NCBI GenBank assembly: GCA_964569385.1
Contig: CAZMUM010000065.1
Coordinates: forward strand, 1 to 17,191
DNA: 17,191 bases
Source: JAADHX01 sp964569385
GTDB taxonomy: Bacteria; Actinomycetota; Acidimicrobiia; Acidimicrobiales; Poriferisodalaceae
Direction: 5' to 3'
This document shows positions 1 to 7,997 of this stretch, piece after piece. Numbering within the stretch: the stretch's first letter is position 1; each line of letters begins with the position of its first letter. The notes beneath the pieces are model-generated. The model searched no databases. It was not told where the DNA came from and saw only the letters and a program-made list of their open reading frames with translations. The translations under genes and the position numbers were made by a program.

Positions 1-57
1 CCAGGCCATCCCGTAGTCGAGGGCAATGGTGAGGTCGCTCAGCCCAGTTCTCGCGTA

Positions 58-125
58 TTGCCTCATGTCAATACCTCCGGGAAGGTGGTTTCGTTGCCTC
101 ATCTAGTTTTCTCCGCTTTGGCGGG
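58..125. repeat. Left end of IS: two tandem terminal repeat copies
   Basis: The outer copy begins TTGCCTCATGTCAATACCTC at 58. The inner copy begins TTGCCTCATCTAGTTTTCTC at 94 and runs to about 125. They are direct repeats of each other with a 36-bp period, and both are inverted relative to the right-end copies. These are the likely transposase binding sites (inference). The inner copy is also protein-coding, forming the C-terminal codons of the transposase. Confidence 0.8.
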
Positions 126-1321
126 TTGACAAATGCCCGGTTGACTACGGGTTTGATGGGTGCTGGGGCTTTAGCGAGGGCCATTGTTTCTAGTTTCTGT
201 GCGAGCGTGTTGATCTGGCGCGATAGATGCCCTGGATGGGTGCTAGCGAGCTGGTGGTCGAGCCGGCGGGTCTGGGCTTTGGTCGTCGCATTGTGGTCTT
301 CGAGACGACGGTGTGGGGTCCGGGCCCGGTCGTAGCGTTTGATCACTTTCGGGCCTTCACGATTCTTCGATATGAGTTTCTGCTGGCTCGACAACATGTT
401 CGTGAACCCGGCGTCGAGTTCCCAGATCTCGTTCAACAGGTTTAACTCGGCTTCCGTGTCGTATCGCAGGTAGCCGACCATTGTGCGGACGTGAGTCCAG
501 TTTTTCTGTTCGACGTAAGCACCGTCGTTGGAGTGGCCTGAACGGCCTCTCGTGAACGTGATCCTGTTTGTTTTGCAATAGTCGAACAGGTGATGGTTGA
601 TGAACTCCGAACCGTTATCCGAGTCGATACCCAATATCGGAAACGGGAACCTCCCAATCACATAATCAAGAGCTTCGAGGACCCACACCGCCGCCTTGTT
701 TTTCACCGACCGGTTGATTGTCCAACCTGTAGCAATATCGGTGGCTGTAAGCGTGAAACAGAACTCCCCTGAGCTGTTCCCGCCCTCATGGCCAACCAGG
801 TCGATCTCTAAGAACCCTGGGATGTTTTCGTCCCAATCAGCCCACGTACGTATCGGGATCTGAGACTTCAACAACGTCCCCGGCTTCGTATGCGACCGGC
901 CCTTCAACCCGAAGCGATCCCTGGTTGGTTTCAACGACCTGTCGATCGTCGCAGCGCTCATCTTCGCCAGCAACTTGGTATCCGATGGACAGAGGTCGAT
1001 ATCGCCGTCAGCTGTGAGCATTGGCACCAACACCGGCAGCATCGGAGCCAGACGTTTACCCGACGGGCAACGCATAATCTTCCACACAACCACCAGCCCA
1101 GCAACAACTGCTGGCCCATAAATAGGCGGTCTTGGTCTGCGCTGTTTGGGCTTCTGTTTCTTTGATTTCCCCGGGCGGGTGTTACGAATCGCGGCCCGAC
1201 AATAATCGCGATGCCAGCCCGTTAACTCGACCAACTCGTCAAGAATCCTGGTCTTACCAGCCCGATCAGAACGGCGATACGCCGCTGCTTTGTTCAATGT
1301 GACTGCCTTACGTTGACTCAT
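68..1321 (-). CDS. IS transposase, integrase-core (rve) DDE type
   Basis: This protein of about 417 aa would catalyse transposition of the surrounding element. The N-terminus (about residues 1-60) is a helix-turn-helix-like segment, including ELTGWHRDYCRAAIR, that probably binds the terminal repeats. The central integrase core shows EIDLVGHEGG (first Asp about residue 173), GIDSDNGSEF (second Asp about 234) and AYVEQKNW (Glu about 270). The second Asp and the Glu are separated by 35 residues, a DD(35)E spacing. The C-terminal tail is basic. I chose the ATG at 1321 because GGAG lies six bases upstream; in-frame ATG 1333 and TTG 1360 are possible longer starts. The frame is intact from start to stop, so the copy may still be active. 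The stop codon lies inside the outer left terminal repeat. Confidence 0.9.
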   Translation of the reverse strand: MSQRKAVTLNKAAAYRRSDRAGKTRILDELVELTGWHRDYCRAAIRNTRPGKSKKQKPKQRRPRPPIYGPAVVAGLVVVWKIMRCPSGKRLAPMLPVLVPMLTADGDIDLCPSDTKLLAKMSAATIDRSLKPTRDRFGLKGRSHTKPGTLLKSQIPIRTWADWDENIPGFLEIDLVGHEGGNSSGEFCFTLTATDIATGWTINRSVKNKAAVWVLEALDYVIGRFPFPILGIDSDNGSEFINHHLFDYCKTNRITFTRGRSGHSNDGAYVEQKNWTHVRTMVGYLRYDTEAELNLLNEIWELDAGFTNMLSSQQKLISKNREGPKVIKRYDRARTPHRRLEDHNATTKAQTRRLDHQLASTHPGHLSRQINTLAQKLETMALAKAPAPIKPVVNRAFVNPPKRRKLDEATKPPSRRY

Positions 1322-1367
1322 CGACAACTCCATCTGCAAGGCGTAACCGACACCGCCCAAAACACCA

Positions 1368-1432
1368 CCCGAAAGCGGAGATTCTTAGATGAGGCAACGA
1401 TGCCCTCTACGCGGAGGTTTTAGATGAGTCAA
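1368..1432. repeat. Right end of IS: two tandem terminal repeat copies
   Basis: The inner copy occupies 1368-1399 and contains GCGGAGATTCTTAGATGAGG. The outer copy, 1410-1432, reads GCGGAGGTTTTAGATGAGTC followed by AA. The period is 35 bp. On the opposite strand both match the left-end units, and the inner pair (92-125 against 1368-1399) is the better conserved of the two. Confidence 0.8.
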
Positions 1433-1449
1433 CTCGCTCGCGAGCCGAG

Positions 1450-1490
1450 GACTTCTCCCATGTGCTACAATGAAGCACATGGGAGAAGTC
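1450..1490 (+). promoter_or_regulatory. vapBC promoter inside a perfect 16-bp inverted repeat (probable autoregulatory operator)
   Basis: The arms GACTTCTCCCATGTGC (1450-1465) and GCACATGGGAGAAGTC (1475-1490) are perfect inverted copies separated by nine bases. The spacer holds TACAAT (1466-1471), a good -10 box preceded by TG at 1463-1464 (extended -10). A transcript starting about seven bases downstream would begin at or next to ATG 1479, making the mRNA leaderless. Phd/VapB antitoxins typically bind such palindromes with the toxin to repress their own operon, and this site spans the -10 box and the first codons. No convincing -35 box is seen. The IS outer end lies only 17 bp upstream. Confidence 0.7.
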
Positions 1491-1742
1491 GGAATACGGG
1501 CGCTCAAACAGAACGCGTCAGCTGTAGTGGCTGAGGCCGCGGCTGGCGAGACGGTCATCATCACCGATCGCGGACGACCCGTCGCCCAGCTGACACCGCT
1601 TCCAATCTCAAGACTTGCCGGTTTGATCAACTCAGGTAGAGCGCGTCCCGCAACTCGCGACATCGCCGACCTGCCCGCGCCTGAACCGGGCCCAGACATC
1701 TCGGCCACACTCACGGAAATGCGCGATTCAGAGCGCTACTGA
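1479..1742 (+). CDS. vapB: Antitoxin, Phd/YefM-type (VapB)
   Basis: An 87-aa antitoxin of the prevent-host-death fold, expected to bind and neutralise the adjacent PIN-domain RNase and to repress the operon. The N-terminal half has the family pattern VGIRALKQNASAVVAEAAAG followed by ETVIITDRGRPVAQLTPLP, the DNA-binding dimer fold. The remaining acidic, proline-rich tail would be the disordered toxin-binding segment. ATG 1479 is preferred because it places the start seven bases after the TACAAT box and gives the usual family N-terminus; ATG 1470 is in frame but overlaps that box. The stop is followed after one base by the toxin start, as expected for a co-translated pair. Confidence 0.88.
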   Translation: MGEVGIRALKQNASAVVAEAAAGETVIITDRGRPVAQLTPLPISRLAGLINSGRARPATRDIADLPAPEPGPDISATLTEMRDSERY

Positions 1743-1743
1743 G

Positions 1744-2136
1744 GTGGCCTTCTATATCGACACGTCTGCGCTGGTAAAGCTTGTGTTGGCTGAGCCTGAG
1801 ACTGAGGCGCTGATGGCTTGGCTGGCTACAGAGCACCGAAACCTTGTTGCTTGCGACCTTGCTCGGACGGAACTACTGCGCGCTGTTGGTCGGTCCGCAC
1901 CCGACGGTATCTTGCAAGCTCGGGCTGTACTTGCGTCGATAACACTCATCGACGTGACAACGTCCATCTTCGAGGAAGCAGGTCGTCTTAGGCCTGACAC
2001 CATGCGGTCTCTAGATGCGGTGCATGTTGCAGCAGCCTTGGCCCTTGGCGACGATCTTGAGGGTCTCGTTACTTACGACGATCGAATGGCTGCCGCAGCG
2101 AGTGCCAATGGTCTGGTGGTGGTTGCGCCGGCCTGA
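1744..2136 (+). CDS. vapC: PIN-domain ribonuclease toxin (VapC)
   Basis: A 130-aa PIN-domain protein, the usual VapC length, predicted to be a Mg2+-dependent endoribonuclease that cuts specific RNAs (often tRNA or rRNA) when freed from its antitoxin. The acidic catalytic residues are in place: Asp6 in YIDTSALVKL, Glu43 in RTELLRAV, Asp91 in SLDAVHVAAAL and Asp112 in TYDDRM. Translation starts at GTG 1744, one base after the antitoxin stop, so the two are probably translationally coupled. The gene is intact. It converges on the oxidoreductase gene with six bases between the stop codons. The RNA target cannot be predicted from the sequence. Confidence 0.92.
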   Translation: MAFYIDTSALVKLVLAEPETEALMAWLATEHRNLVACDLARTELLRAVGRSAPDGILQARAVLASITLIDVTTSIFEEAGRLRPDTMRSLDAVHVAAALALGDDLEGLVTYDDRMAAAASANGLVVVAPA

Positions 2137-2142
2137 CGGCAC

Positions 2143-5100
2143 CTAACTGACAAAGGAGGCAAGCGCGGTGGCGAGTTCGGTCTGGTAGGCCACGGCCCGA
2201 CGGGCCTTGAGGCTCTCATAGCCACGCACCGAATCTGGTAGGGCGGCAATTTCGGTGGCGGCAGCGACGTTGTGGGCCGACAGCGCCTCGATCAATGTGT
2301 CGACGGCGTCGATGTAGTCATCGCGGAGTTGCCGTTCGAGGCGACGCAACTCGGCCCGACCGAACGGGTCATACACCTTGCCCCGCAGCCGCTTGCCGGC
2401 TCGGAGGGCCTTGATGGCCGACGTACTAATCGGTGGCATCTTCAGCTTCTTCTTCATTCCGAGCGCACGTAGCATCGGCGGATGCAGCCGCCAAGTGACC
2501 TTGGCGTCAGCGCCGGCCAGACCTTCGGCTTCTGATCGAGCTTCTGGAAGCAACATCAGACGGGCAACTTCATACTCGTCCTTGTATGCCATCAACTTAT
2601 GAAGGTGGCGGGCTACCGATTCGGTGAAGGAGAAAGGCCGCAGTCCGATTGAACGTTCCGCCAGATGGGCGCGTTCGACAACCTTGAGGTACCGCTCGGC
2701 GTAGTTCTCGTTCTGGTAGTCGACAAGATCTGCGGCGAGCATCGTGACGAGATCAACGATCGAATCGTCGAGCGCTCCGGCGCGGCTTGCCAGAGCACTC
2801 GACAGTTCGGGCACGGTCATGGTGTCGGTGGCGACCGTCGGGCTGGCCGCATCTGCGCTCGCCACAACGCCATCAGGATCATCTACCCAAGAGCGGCCCC
2901 AGTCGAACGCCGCCAGATTGGCCTCTACGGCAACACCGTTTAGGTGGATCGCGTCGTGTACAGCAGCGATGGCAACAGGAACAGCCCCGCACTGAACACC
3001 GACACCTAACAAGAACACGTTCGCAGTGGTGGGTGAGCCGGTCAGCAGTTCCGTCAGCCGAGTTGCGTCGACCCAAAGGTTGTGCCCAGGTTGCGACCGA
3101 GCTTCAAGTCGTTGTTGTAGCCCTGATGGGTACTCAATGTCGGGGTTCGAAATCATGCGGCCGGTCGGTGAGATTGTGGTCGAGGCGATGACTCTGGTCC
3201 GATCGTCTGCCCCTGCGACAAGAGATCCATCGGAGGCTGCGACCAACTCGTCGAAGGCGAGAATGACGTCGGCGCCACCGGTACCTATGACGTTCGATTG
3301 AGTTCCTCCGCCACGGGTCAGGCTTATGTCCGATATCACCGGGCCAGCCTTTTGTGAAAGCCCGGTCTGGTCAAGGCCACTAACAGTCCAGCCGTCGGTC
3401 ATTGCTGCCGTCGCCAGAATCTGAGCCACTGTCACTACGCCCGTGCCGCCGATTCCGGCCATTCGAATGGTGACGAGAGCGGCTGGCTCGCCTCTTTGTG
3501 GCTCGTCTCTGACCGGTGGATCTGGAACGTTGGGCGGGGACAGAATCGGGTTGCTGTTCTTCTGGGTGACCTCGACGGTCATGAACGACGGGCAGTCGCC
3601 GTTCAGACACGAATAGTCGAGGTTGCAACTGAGCTGATTGATGCTTGTTTTGCGGCCGAGCGGAGTGTCGACCGGTTCGACCGACAGACAGTTGCTGACA
3701 TCGCCGCAATCACCGCAGCCTTCGCAGATTCGGTGGTTGATTAGGACCCGCGTGGTTGGTGTGTCGATGCGCCCACGCTTTCGATCTCGGCGGAGTTCGG
3801 CCGCGCACGCCTGATGGTGAATGAGAATGGTGACGCCCTCGATGGCGCCAAGTTGTTCTTGGGCCTCCACTATGCGGGTGCGATCCCAAACTTCTACCTC
3901 TTTCGGGATGGGGCCACGGTCGTAACCGCCAACGTCGTCGGTGGTGATCATCACCTTGGCCACGCCTTGCGCCAGCAAAGTTGACACCAGTTCTGGCACC
4001 GCAATGCGGTGGCTGGCTTCCTGACCGCCAGTCATGGCCACGGTGTCGTTGTAGAGAATCTTGAACGTGACCGAAACACCAGCTCCAATGGCTGCCTGGA
4101 CGGCGAGTTGGCCGGAGTGGAAGTAGGTGCCGTCGCCAAAGTTCTGGACTATGTGATCGGTGTCGACGAATGGCGCCATGCCGATCCACTGGGCTCCTTC
4201 GTTGCCCATCGCGGTGATTCCAATGGTCTCGCCCACGCGCTCAGGGTCCATCAGAAGCGACATTCCGTGACAGCCAGTGCCCGCGCCGACGAGGGTGCCG
4301 TCTGGCACTTTCGTGCCCCAGTTGTGAGGGCACCCAGCGCAGAAGAACGGGGCCCGATTCTCGGTCAGAGGAATCAGCTCTCGTTTGGGTTGCGCGGTGG
4401 CTTGTTCGGTTGGTGCGAGGCGTGACTCAAGGCGCTTGGCCAACCTGGTTCGCAGCCCCCCGACAATGGCGTCGGCGTCCAGGCGACCCCAGCTGACCAT
4501 CAACTCCTCGCCGTTCTCGTGGGTTTTGCCGACCACAACCGGTCTCTCAGCGGAGGCATACAGAGCATCTTTGATGAGCCACTCGAGCGTCGCGTTCTTC
4601 TCCTCGACGACCACAACCTCGTCGAGTCCACGGGCGAAGTGCCGCACGACGTTGGTGTCGAACGGGACTGGCATTCTCAGGTGCAGAATGCGGATTCCGG
4701 CAGCGGCCAAGTCGCGGTCAGTGCCAAGGCCAAGGCGACGGAGGGCCTCGAGCATTTGGTAGTACGTGAAGCCGGTGGCCACGAGACCGATCCACGCATC
4801 TTCGGGGTCGACGGTCACCTTGTTGAGGCCATTCTCGACGCCGTATTGGTATGCCAGCTTGGTTCTGACCTCGCGGAACTCGCGTTCGACCGCCACCATG
4901 CGCGGCCCCAAGAACACGGCGTTGGGATGGCACTGCCAGGTTTTCCCGTTGATCTCCGTAGTCGGCATGACAATCTTCTGGGTCAACACGGGAAGATCGA
5001 CTGTGGCAGAACCATCAGCCACCGGCGTCACAATCTTCATCGCCGACCAGAGCCCCGACGCGCGCGACATCGCAACTGCGTGGAGGCCGAGCTCGAGGCA

Positions 5101-5640
5101 TTCGGCAACGGTGCCTGGGTAGAGAATTGGCATGTGTAGATCGACCAGGGACGCGTCCGATGACGACGGCATGGTCGACGACTTCGCCACTGGGTCGTCG
5201 CCGACCAATACGACCGCGCCTCCCTTGGACGACGCGCCCGCAAAGACGCCGTGGCGCAATGCATCGCTGGCGCGGTCTAGGCCGGGGGCCTTGCCATACC
5301 AAAAGCCGACTACGCCGTCGTATTTGGCGTCTGGCCGCTCGGCTGCAAGCTGTGAACCCATGACCGCGGTGGCACCGAGTTCTTCGTTGACGGCCGGCTG
5401 ATGCACGATTGGAAGGTCTGAAAGCTGGCGTTTCATTCGGGCGATCTCGAGGTCGTAGCCGCCGAGCGGCGACCCCGGATAACCAGAGATCAGAGCCGCA
5501 GTGTTGAGCCCGGCCGTCCGATCTCGGCGAAGCTGCTCGACTGGTAGCCGCGCCAGCGCTTGGATGGCCGTCAATAGAACGCGGCCGTGTTCGGCTTCGT
5601 AGCGGTCCTCGAGACGGTAAGGCCGAACTTGGCTGTTCAT
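2143..5640 (-). CDS. Fused indolepyruvate:ferredoxin oxidoreductase family protein (TPP-dependent, with Fe-S and gamma domains)
   Basis: An 1165-aa cytoplasmic enzyme of the 2-oxoacid:ferredoxin oxidoreductase superfamily, predicted to convert aryl or branched 2-oxoacids such as indolepyruvate to acyl-CoA with thiamine diphosphate, reducing ferredoxin. In order: an alpha-type pyrimidine-binding domain (SGYPGSPLGGYD, about residues 52-63); a TPP-binding domain with CAGCPHNWGT (about 432), GDGTYFHSG (about 501) and YNDTVAMTGGQ; a Cys-rich insert, CEGCGDCGDVSNC (about 637-649) and CNLDYSCLNGDC (about 671-682), likely ligating [4Fe-4S] clusters; a gamma domain with GIGGTGVVT (about 727); and a C-terminal DUF6537-like region. 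This single-chain IorA-IorB fusion is common in aerobic bacteria. I chose ATG 5640; TTG 5661 and ATG 5652 are in-frame alternatives. The physiological substrate is inferred from the family only. Confidence 0.88.
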   Translation of the reverse strand: MNSQVRPYRLEDRYEAEHGRVLLTAIQALARLPVEQLRRDRTAGLNTAALISGYPGSPLGGYDLEIARMKRQLSDLPIVHQPAVNEELGATAVMGSQLAAERPDAKYDGVVGFWYGKAPGLDRASDALRHGVFAGASSKGGAVVLVGDDPVAKSSTMPSSSDASLVDLHMPILYPGTVAECLELGLHAVAMSRASGLWSAMKIVTPVADGSATVDLPVLTQKIVMPTTEINGKTWQCHPNAVFLGPRMVAVEREFREVRTKLAYQYGVENGLNKVTVDPEDAWIGLVATGFTYYQMLEALRRLGLGTDRDLAAAGIRILHLRMPVPFDTNVVRHFARGLDEVVVVEEKNATLEWLIKDALYASAERPVVVGKTHENGEELMVSWGRLDADAIVGGLRTRLAKRLESRLAPTEQATAQPKRELIPLTENRAPFFCAGCPHNWGTKVPDGTLVGAGTGCHGMSLLMDPERVGETIGITAMGNEGAQWIGMAPFVDTDHIVQNFGDGTYFHSGQLAVQAAIGAGVSVTFKILYNDTVAMTGGQEASHRIAVPELVSTLLAQGVAKVMITTDDVGGYDRGPIPKEVEVWDRTRIVEAQEQLGAIEGVTILIHHQACAAELRRDRKRGRIDTPTTRVLINHRICEGCGDCGDVSNCLSVEPVDTPLGRKTSINQLSCNLDYSCLNGDCPSFMTVEVTQKNSNPILSPPNVPDPPVRDEPQRGEPAALVTIRMAGIGGTGVVTVAQILATAAMTDGWTVSGLDQTGLSQKAGPVISDISLTRGGGTQSNVIGTGGADVILAFDELVAASDGSLVAGADDRTRVIASTTISPTGRMISNPDIEYPSGLQQRLEARSQPGHNLWVDATRLTELLTGSPTTANVFLLGVGVQCGAVPVAIAAVHDAIHLNGVAVEANLAAFDWGRSWVDDPDGVVASADAASPTVATDTMTVPELSSALASRAGALDDSIVDLVTMLAADLVDYQNENYAERYLKVVERAHLAERSIGLRPFSFTESVARHLHKLMAYKDEYEVARLMLLPEARSEAEGLAGADAKVTWRLHPPMLRALGMKKKLKMPPISTSAIKALRAGKRLRGKVYDPFGRAELRRLERQLRDDYIDAVDTLIEALSAHNVAAATEIAALPDSVRGYESLKARRAVAYQTELATALASFVS

Positions 5641-5717
5641 CCTGTTTCCCATCCTGATCAAGTGTTTCGGATCATAATATGACGTCGATTCAACTCGTTT
5701 TACGATTCAGGAGAACC
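5641..5717. promoter_or_regulatory. Short divergent promoter region
   Basis: These 77 bases separate two divergent genes. CATAAT (5673-5678) could be a -10 box for the rightward phosphorylase gene. The same AT-rich spot reads TATTAT on the minus strand and could serve the oxidoreductase gene. AGGAGA at 5709-5714 is a Shine-Dalgarno match that decides the GTG start at 5718. No clear -35 boxes were found, so the promoter assignment is tentative. Confidence 0.35.
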
Positions 5718-6452
5718 GTGCTTGCCTTCATAACCGGATCTGGCTTCTATTCGTTGCCAGGAATGATCGACGTCGAACCACTGTTGGTCGAAACCGACTA
5801 CGGCGATGTCACGGTGTCGGTGGGCAAGTTCGCCGGGTCACCCGTCGCGTTTTTGCCTAGGCATGGATCTGATCACTCGGTTCCGCCCCATCGAATCAAC
5901 TACCGGGCCAACCTGTCGGCCCTAGCGTCTGTGGGGGCGACGGCAATTCTGGCCACGGCCGTGAGCGGCAGCATCGATCCTGAAGTCTTACCTGGTTCGC
6001 TGCGACTGATCGACCAGTTCATCGACTTCACCAACGGACGGCCTCTTACGTTTTTCGACGATGACGTCAGGCACACCGACATGACCGAGCCGTACGACCT
6101 CGATCTACGTTCGTTGTTGCTCGCCAGCGCCGAAGCCGAAGGCATCGAGATCGTCCCAACCGGAACCTACATTTGCACCAACGGCCCAAGGTTCGAGACC
6201 CCGGCCGAGATCAAGATGGCCGGTCTGATGGGCGCGCACTTGGTTGGCATGACTGGGTGCCCAGAGGTTGTTTTAGCCAACGAGTTAGGCATCGCGTATG
6301 CATCGATCGGGGTGGTATCGAACATGGCGGCCGGGCTTAGCGGCGAGCCAGTGAGCCTCGACGAAATCAATCGCATTCTCCAAGGCACGGTCGATCAGCT
6401 GGCCCGAATGTTCAGTTGCGCCACCGAGCGATTCTCCTCTGGCCGACCTTGA
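5718..6452 (+). CDS. Purine nucleoside / 5'-methylthioadenosine (or methylthioinosine) phosphorylase family protein
   Basis: A 244-aa nucleoside phosphorylase of the MTAP/PNP trimeric family, which splits a (methylthio)purine nucleoside with phosphate to the free base and (methylthio)ribose-1-phosphate in purine and methionine salvage. Visible motifs are ITGSGFYSLPG at the N-terminus (phosphate loop), LPRHGSDHSVPPHRINYRAN, TNGPRFETPAEIKM, GMTGCPEVVLANELG and SNMAAGL. The TNGPRFETPAE...SNMAAG pattern resembles methylthioinosine/PNP-type members more than classical MTAP, which usually has EGPRFSTPAES and a TDYD-type loop; substrate choice is therefore open. GTG 5718 is preferred over ATG 5679 because AGGAGA sits just upstream and the glycine loop then lies at the usual distance from the N-terminus. 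No other methionine-salvage gene is adjacent. Confidence 0.85.
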   Translation: MLAFITGSGFYSLPGMIDVEPLLVETDYGDVTVSVGKFAGSPVAFLPRHGSDHSVPPHRINYRANLSALASVGATAILATAVSGSIDPEVLPGSLRLIDQFIDFTNGRPLTFFDDDVRHTDMTEPYDLDLRSLLLASAEAEGIEIVPTGTYICTNGPRFETPAEIKMAGLMGAHLVGMTGCPEVVLANELGIAYASIGVVSNMAAGLSGEPVSLDEINRILQGTVDQLARMFSCATERFSSGRP

Positions 6453-6519
6453 CTGCGAGGCTTTCTGACAGGCGAGCAAGTGCTGTGGCGGGTCTCTCCG
6501 ACTGTGAGAGTCTGTCTTT

Positions 6520-7934
6520 ATGAGGTTCGTGGGCCCAGTTGTCTTTCTCGCACTCATTGCTGCGTCTTGTGGTTCCGACGTTGGCGAGCGCCAACTCGAC
6601 GCTGGTGGGCCCGACGCAGTCACCGAGATATCCCCCTCATCGACGTTGCCAGCCGCGTCGTCGGCGACATCTCCGCCAGCGTCACCGGCAGTGCCTGTTT
6701 CTTCGGGCTCGATGTCAATTCAGCTGTGCCGCGATGTCGATGTACCAGCTCCAACTATTGTCGGAACGGTTGGCCAATCGCGGGAGCGGCCATTCGAGCT
6801 CGATGGCGTTCTGGCTACGTATGCCTCAGAACACCCAGACACCTTCGCCGGATCACGTATCGAGGCCGGCCAGGGTGCCACGATGGTGCTCGCGTTCACC
6901 GACGGGCCAGGGCCACACTTGGATGCGATTCTCGCTCGTCGGCCTAGTGAAGATGACATAGCGACAATACTCCCTCGCCCGCCGATGACGGCCGACTGGA
7001 CGGTTGGTGAGTCCGGATACGCGATCGGTGTTGTGCAGGTTGAGTTCTCCGAGGTCGAACTGAAGGCCTTGCAGGCTGAAGCCGGAGAGAGACTGTTTGG
7101 CCGGGGCGAAATTCAACTGTCTGGTACCGGCTCAGGGAATGTGTACAACCGGGTCACCCTCGACATCATCCGACCTACCGAAGCAGATCTAGAGCTCATT
7201 GCCTCGGAGTTCCCCGATCGTATAGCAATGTTCTGTCTCAGTGGCGAACTCTGGGATGAGTCGCAAGAACCACCCTCTGTTGATGCCGCGTTCACAGTGA
7301 TGGCCGACGCCGCCAGCGATCCGATTGTTGATGCCGCACTGGCAGGCCGTTCTTGCTGTCGGCGCTTGATGGTCCCCCCGACATCGACGCCAGCTCGGAC
7401 GACTTGTTGGTGATCGCTCTCATGGATTCGGGGTTCGAGGGTCAAGAGCCCCCGCGTGATGGATGGCGCACCCTGACTCGTGACGATCAATCGGCGGTGT
7501 TAGCCAACTTCGAGGTACCCGACGGACCTTTTCTGCAATTCTTCGAAAGAACCGACGCTGGCTGGTCTTGGGCTGGCAGTTCTGCGGGTGAATGCCGGCT
7601 TCGTTACGCGCTTCCTGAGGGACTCGACTATGTCAACGTGTGGCTGGATCCCGTACAGCCGGTTAACCCAACATCGGCGACACTGCATCTGCTTGTCAGT
7701 CAGGAAGGTTGTTCCGGTGGCGCAAGCGGAATCGAGCAGATGCAGCCGCCTGAGGTGATGGAGACAGACACGGCGGTTCGTGTTGCTCTTGGTGTTATCC
7801 CGCCTGAGGGATCTCAGACCTGTCCTGGCAACGAACTGGCTCCGATCACGATTGAGCTTTCGTCTCCGCTGGGTGATCGTGAGCTCCTCGACGGAATCTG
7901 GGTCGAACCCACTCTCGTTGGTCCAAGCAATTAG
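6520..7934 (+). pseudogene. Putative secreted lipoprotein gene broken by a single frameshift
   Basis: Two consecutive reading frames read as one protein of about 470 aa. The first (6520-7413) starts with a hydrophobic signal, MRFVGPVVFLALIAASCGSD, whose Cys17 could be lipidated (weak lipobox AASC), then a Ser/Pro/Ala-rich linker and an exported domain of unknown function. Near 7341-7350 sensible coding moves back one base: the original frame goes on into an odd CCRR tail ending at 7411-7413, while the other frame continues RPFLLSALDGPPDIDASSDD to the stop at 7932-7934. The C-terminal part (LHLLVSQEGCSGG..., CPGNELAPITIEL, PLGDRELLDGIW) resembles a segment shared by many actinobacterial secreted proteins. 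There is no slippery heptamer and no ribosome site for a separate second gene. It could be a real mutation or a one-base sequence error. Confidence 0.65.
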
Positions 7935-7997
7935 CCCCGATACACCGACCTCGACGGTCTGAAAAGACGGTCCAACGCCTACCTTGGTGGAGATGGG

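Larger units (their letters stand above)
58..1432 (-). mobile_element. Complete DDE insertion sequence with doubled terminal repeats
   Basis: The element is bounded by related sequences in inverted orientation at both ends, with one transposase gene on the minus strand filling the interior. Each end carries two tandem copies of a motif of the form TTGCCTCATCTA...TCCGC, spaced 35-36 bp apart: left at 58 and 94, right ending at 1397 and 1432. The transposase reading frame runs through the inner left copy and its stop codon lies in the outer left copy. I therefore place the element ends at the outer copies, giving about 1375 bp. No clean target duplication is visible: CTCGCG occurs on both sides (50-55 and 1437-1442) but at unequal distances from the ends. 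The family is uncertain. The retroviral-integrase-like transposase with this type of motif spacing recalls the IS1202/ISNCY group or IS481-like elements. Confidence 0.85.

Noticed and set aside
1..57. Possible minus-strand gene fragment reading YARTGLSDLTIALDYGMAW
   Set aside because: Only 19 codons are visible before the window edge and the IS interrupts the other side; both strands are open here, so no call can be supported.
50..1442. CTCGCG on both sides of the IS as a target-site duplication
   Set aside because: The copies are two bases from the left repeat but four bases from the right one, and the sequence is short and common in this DNA.
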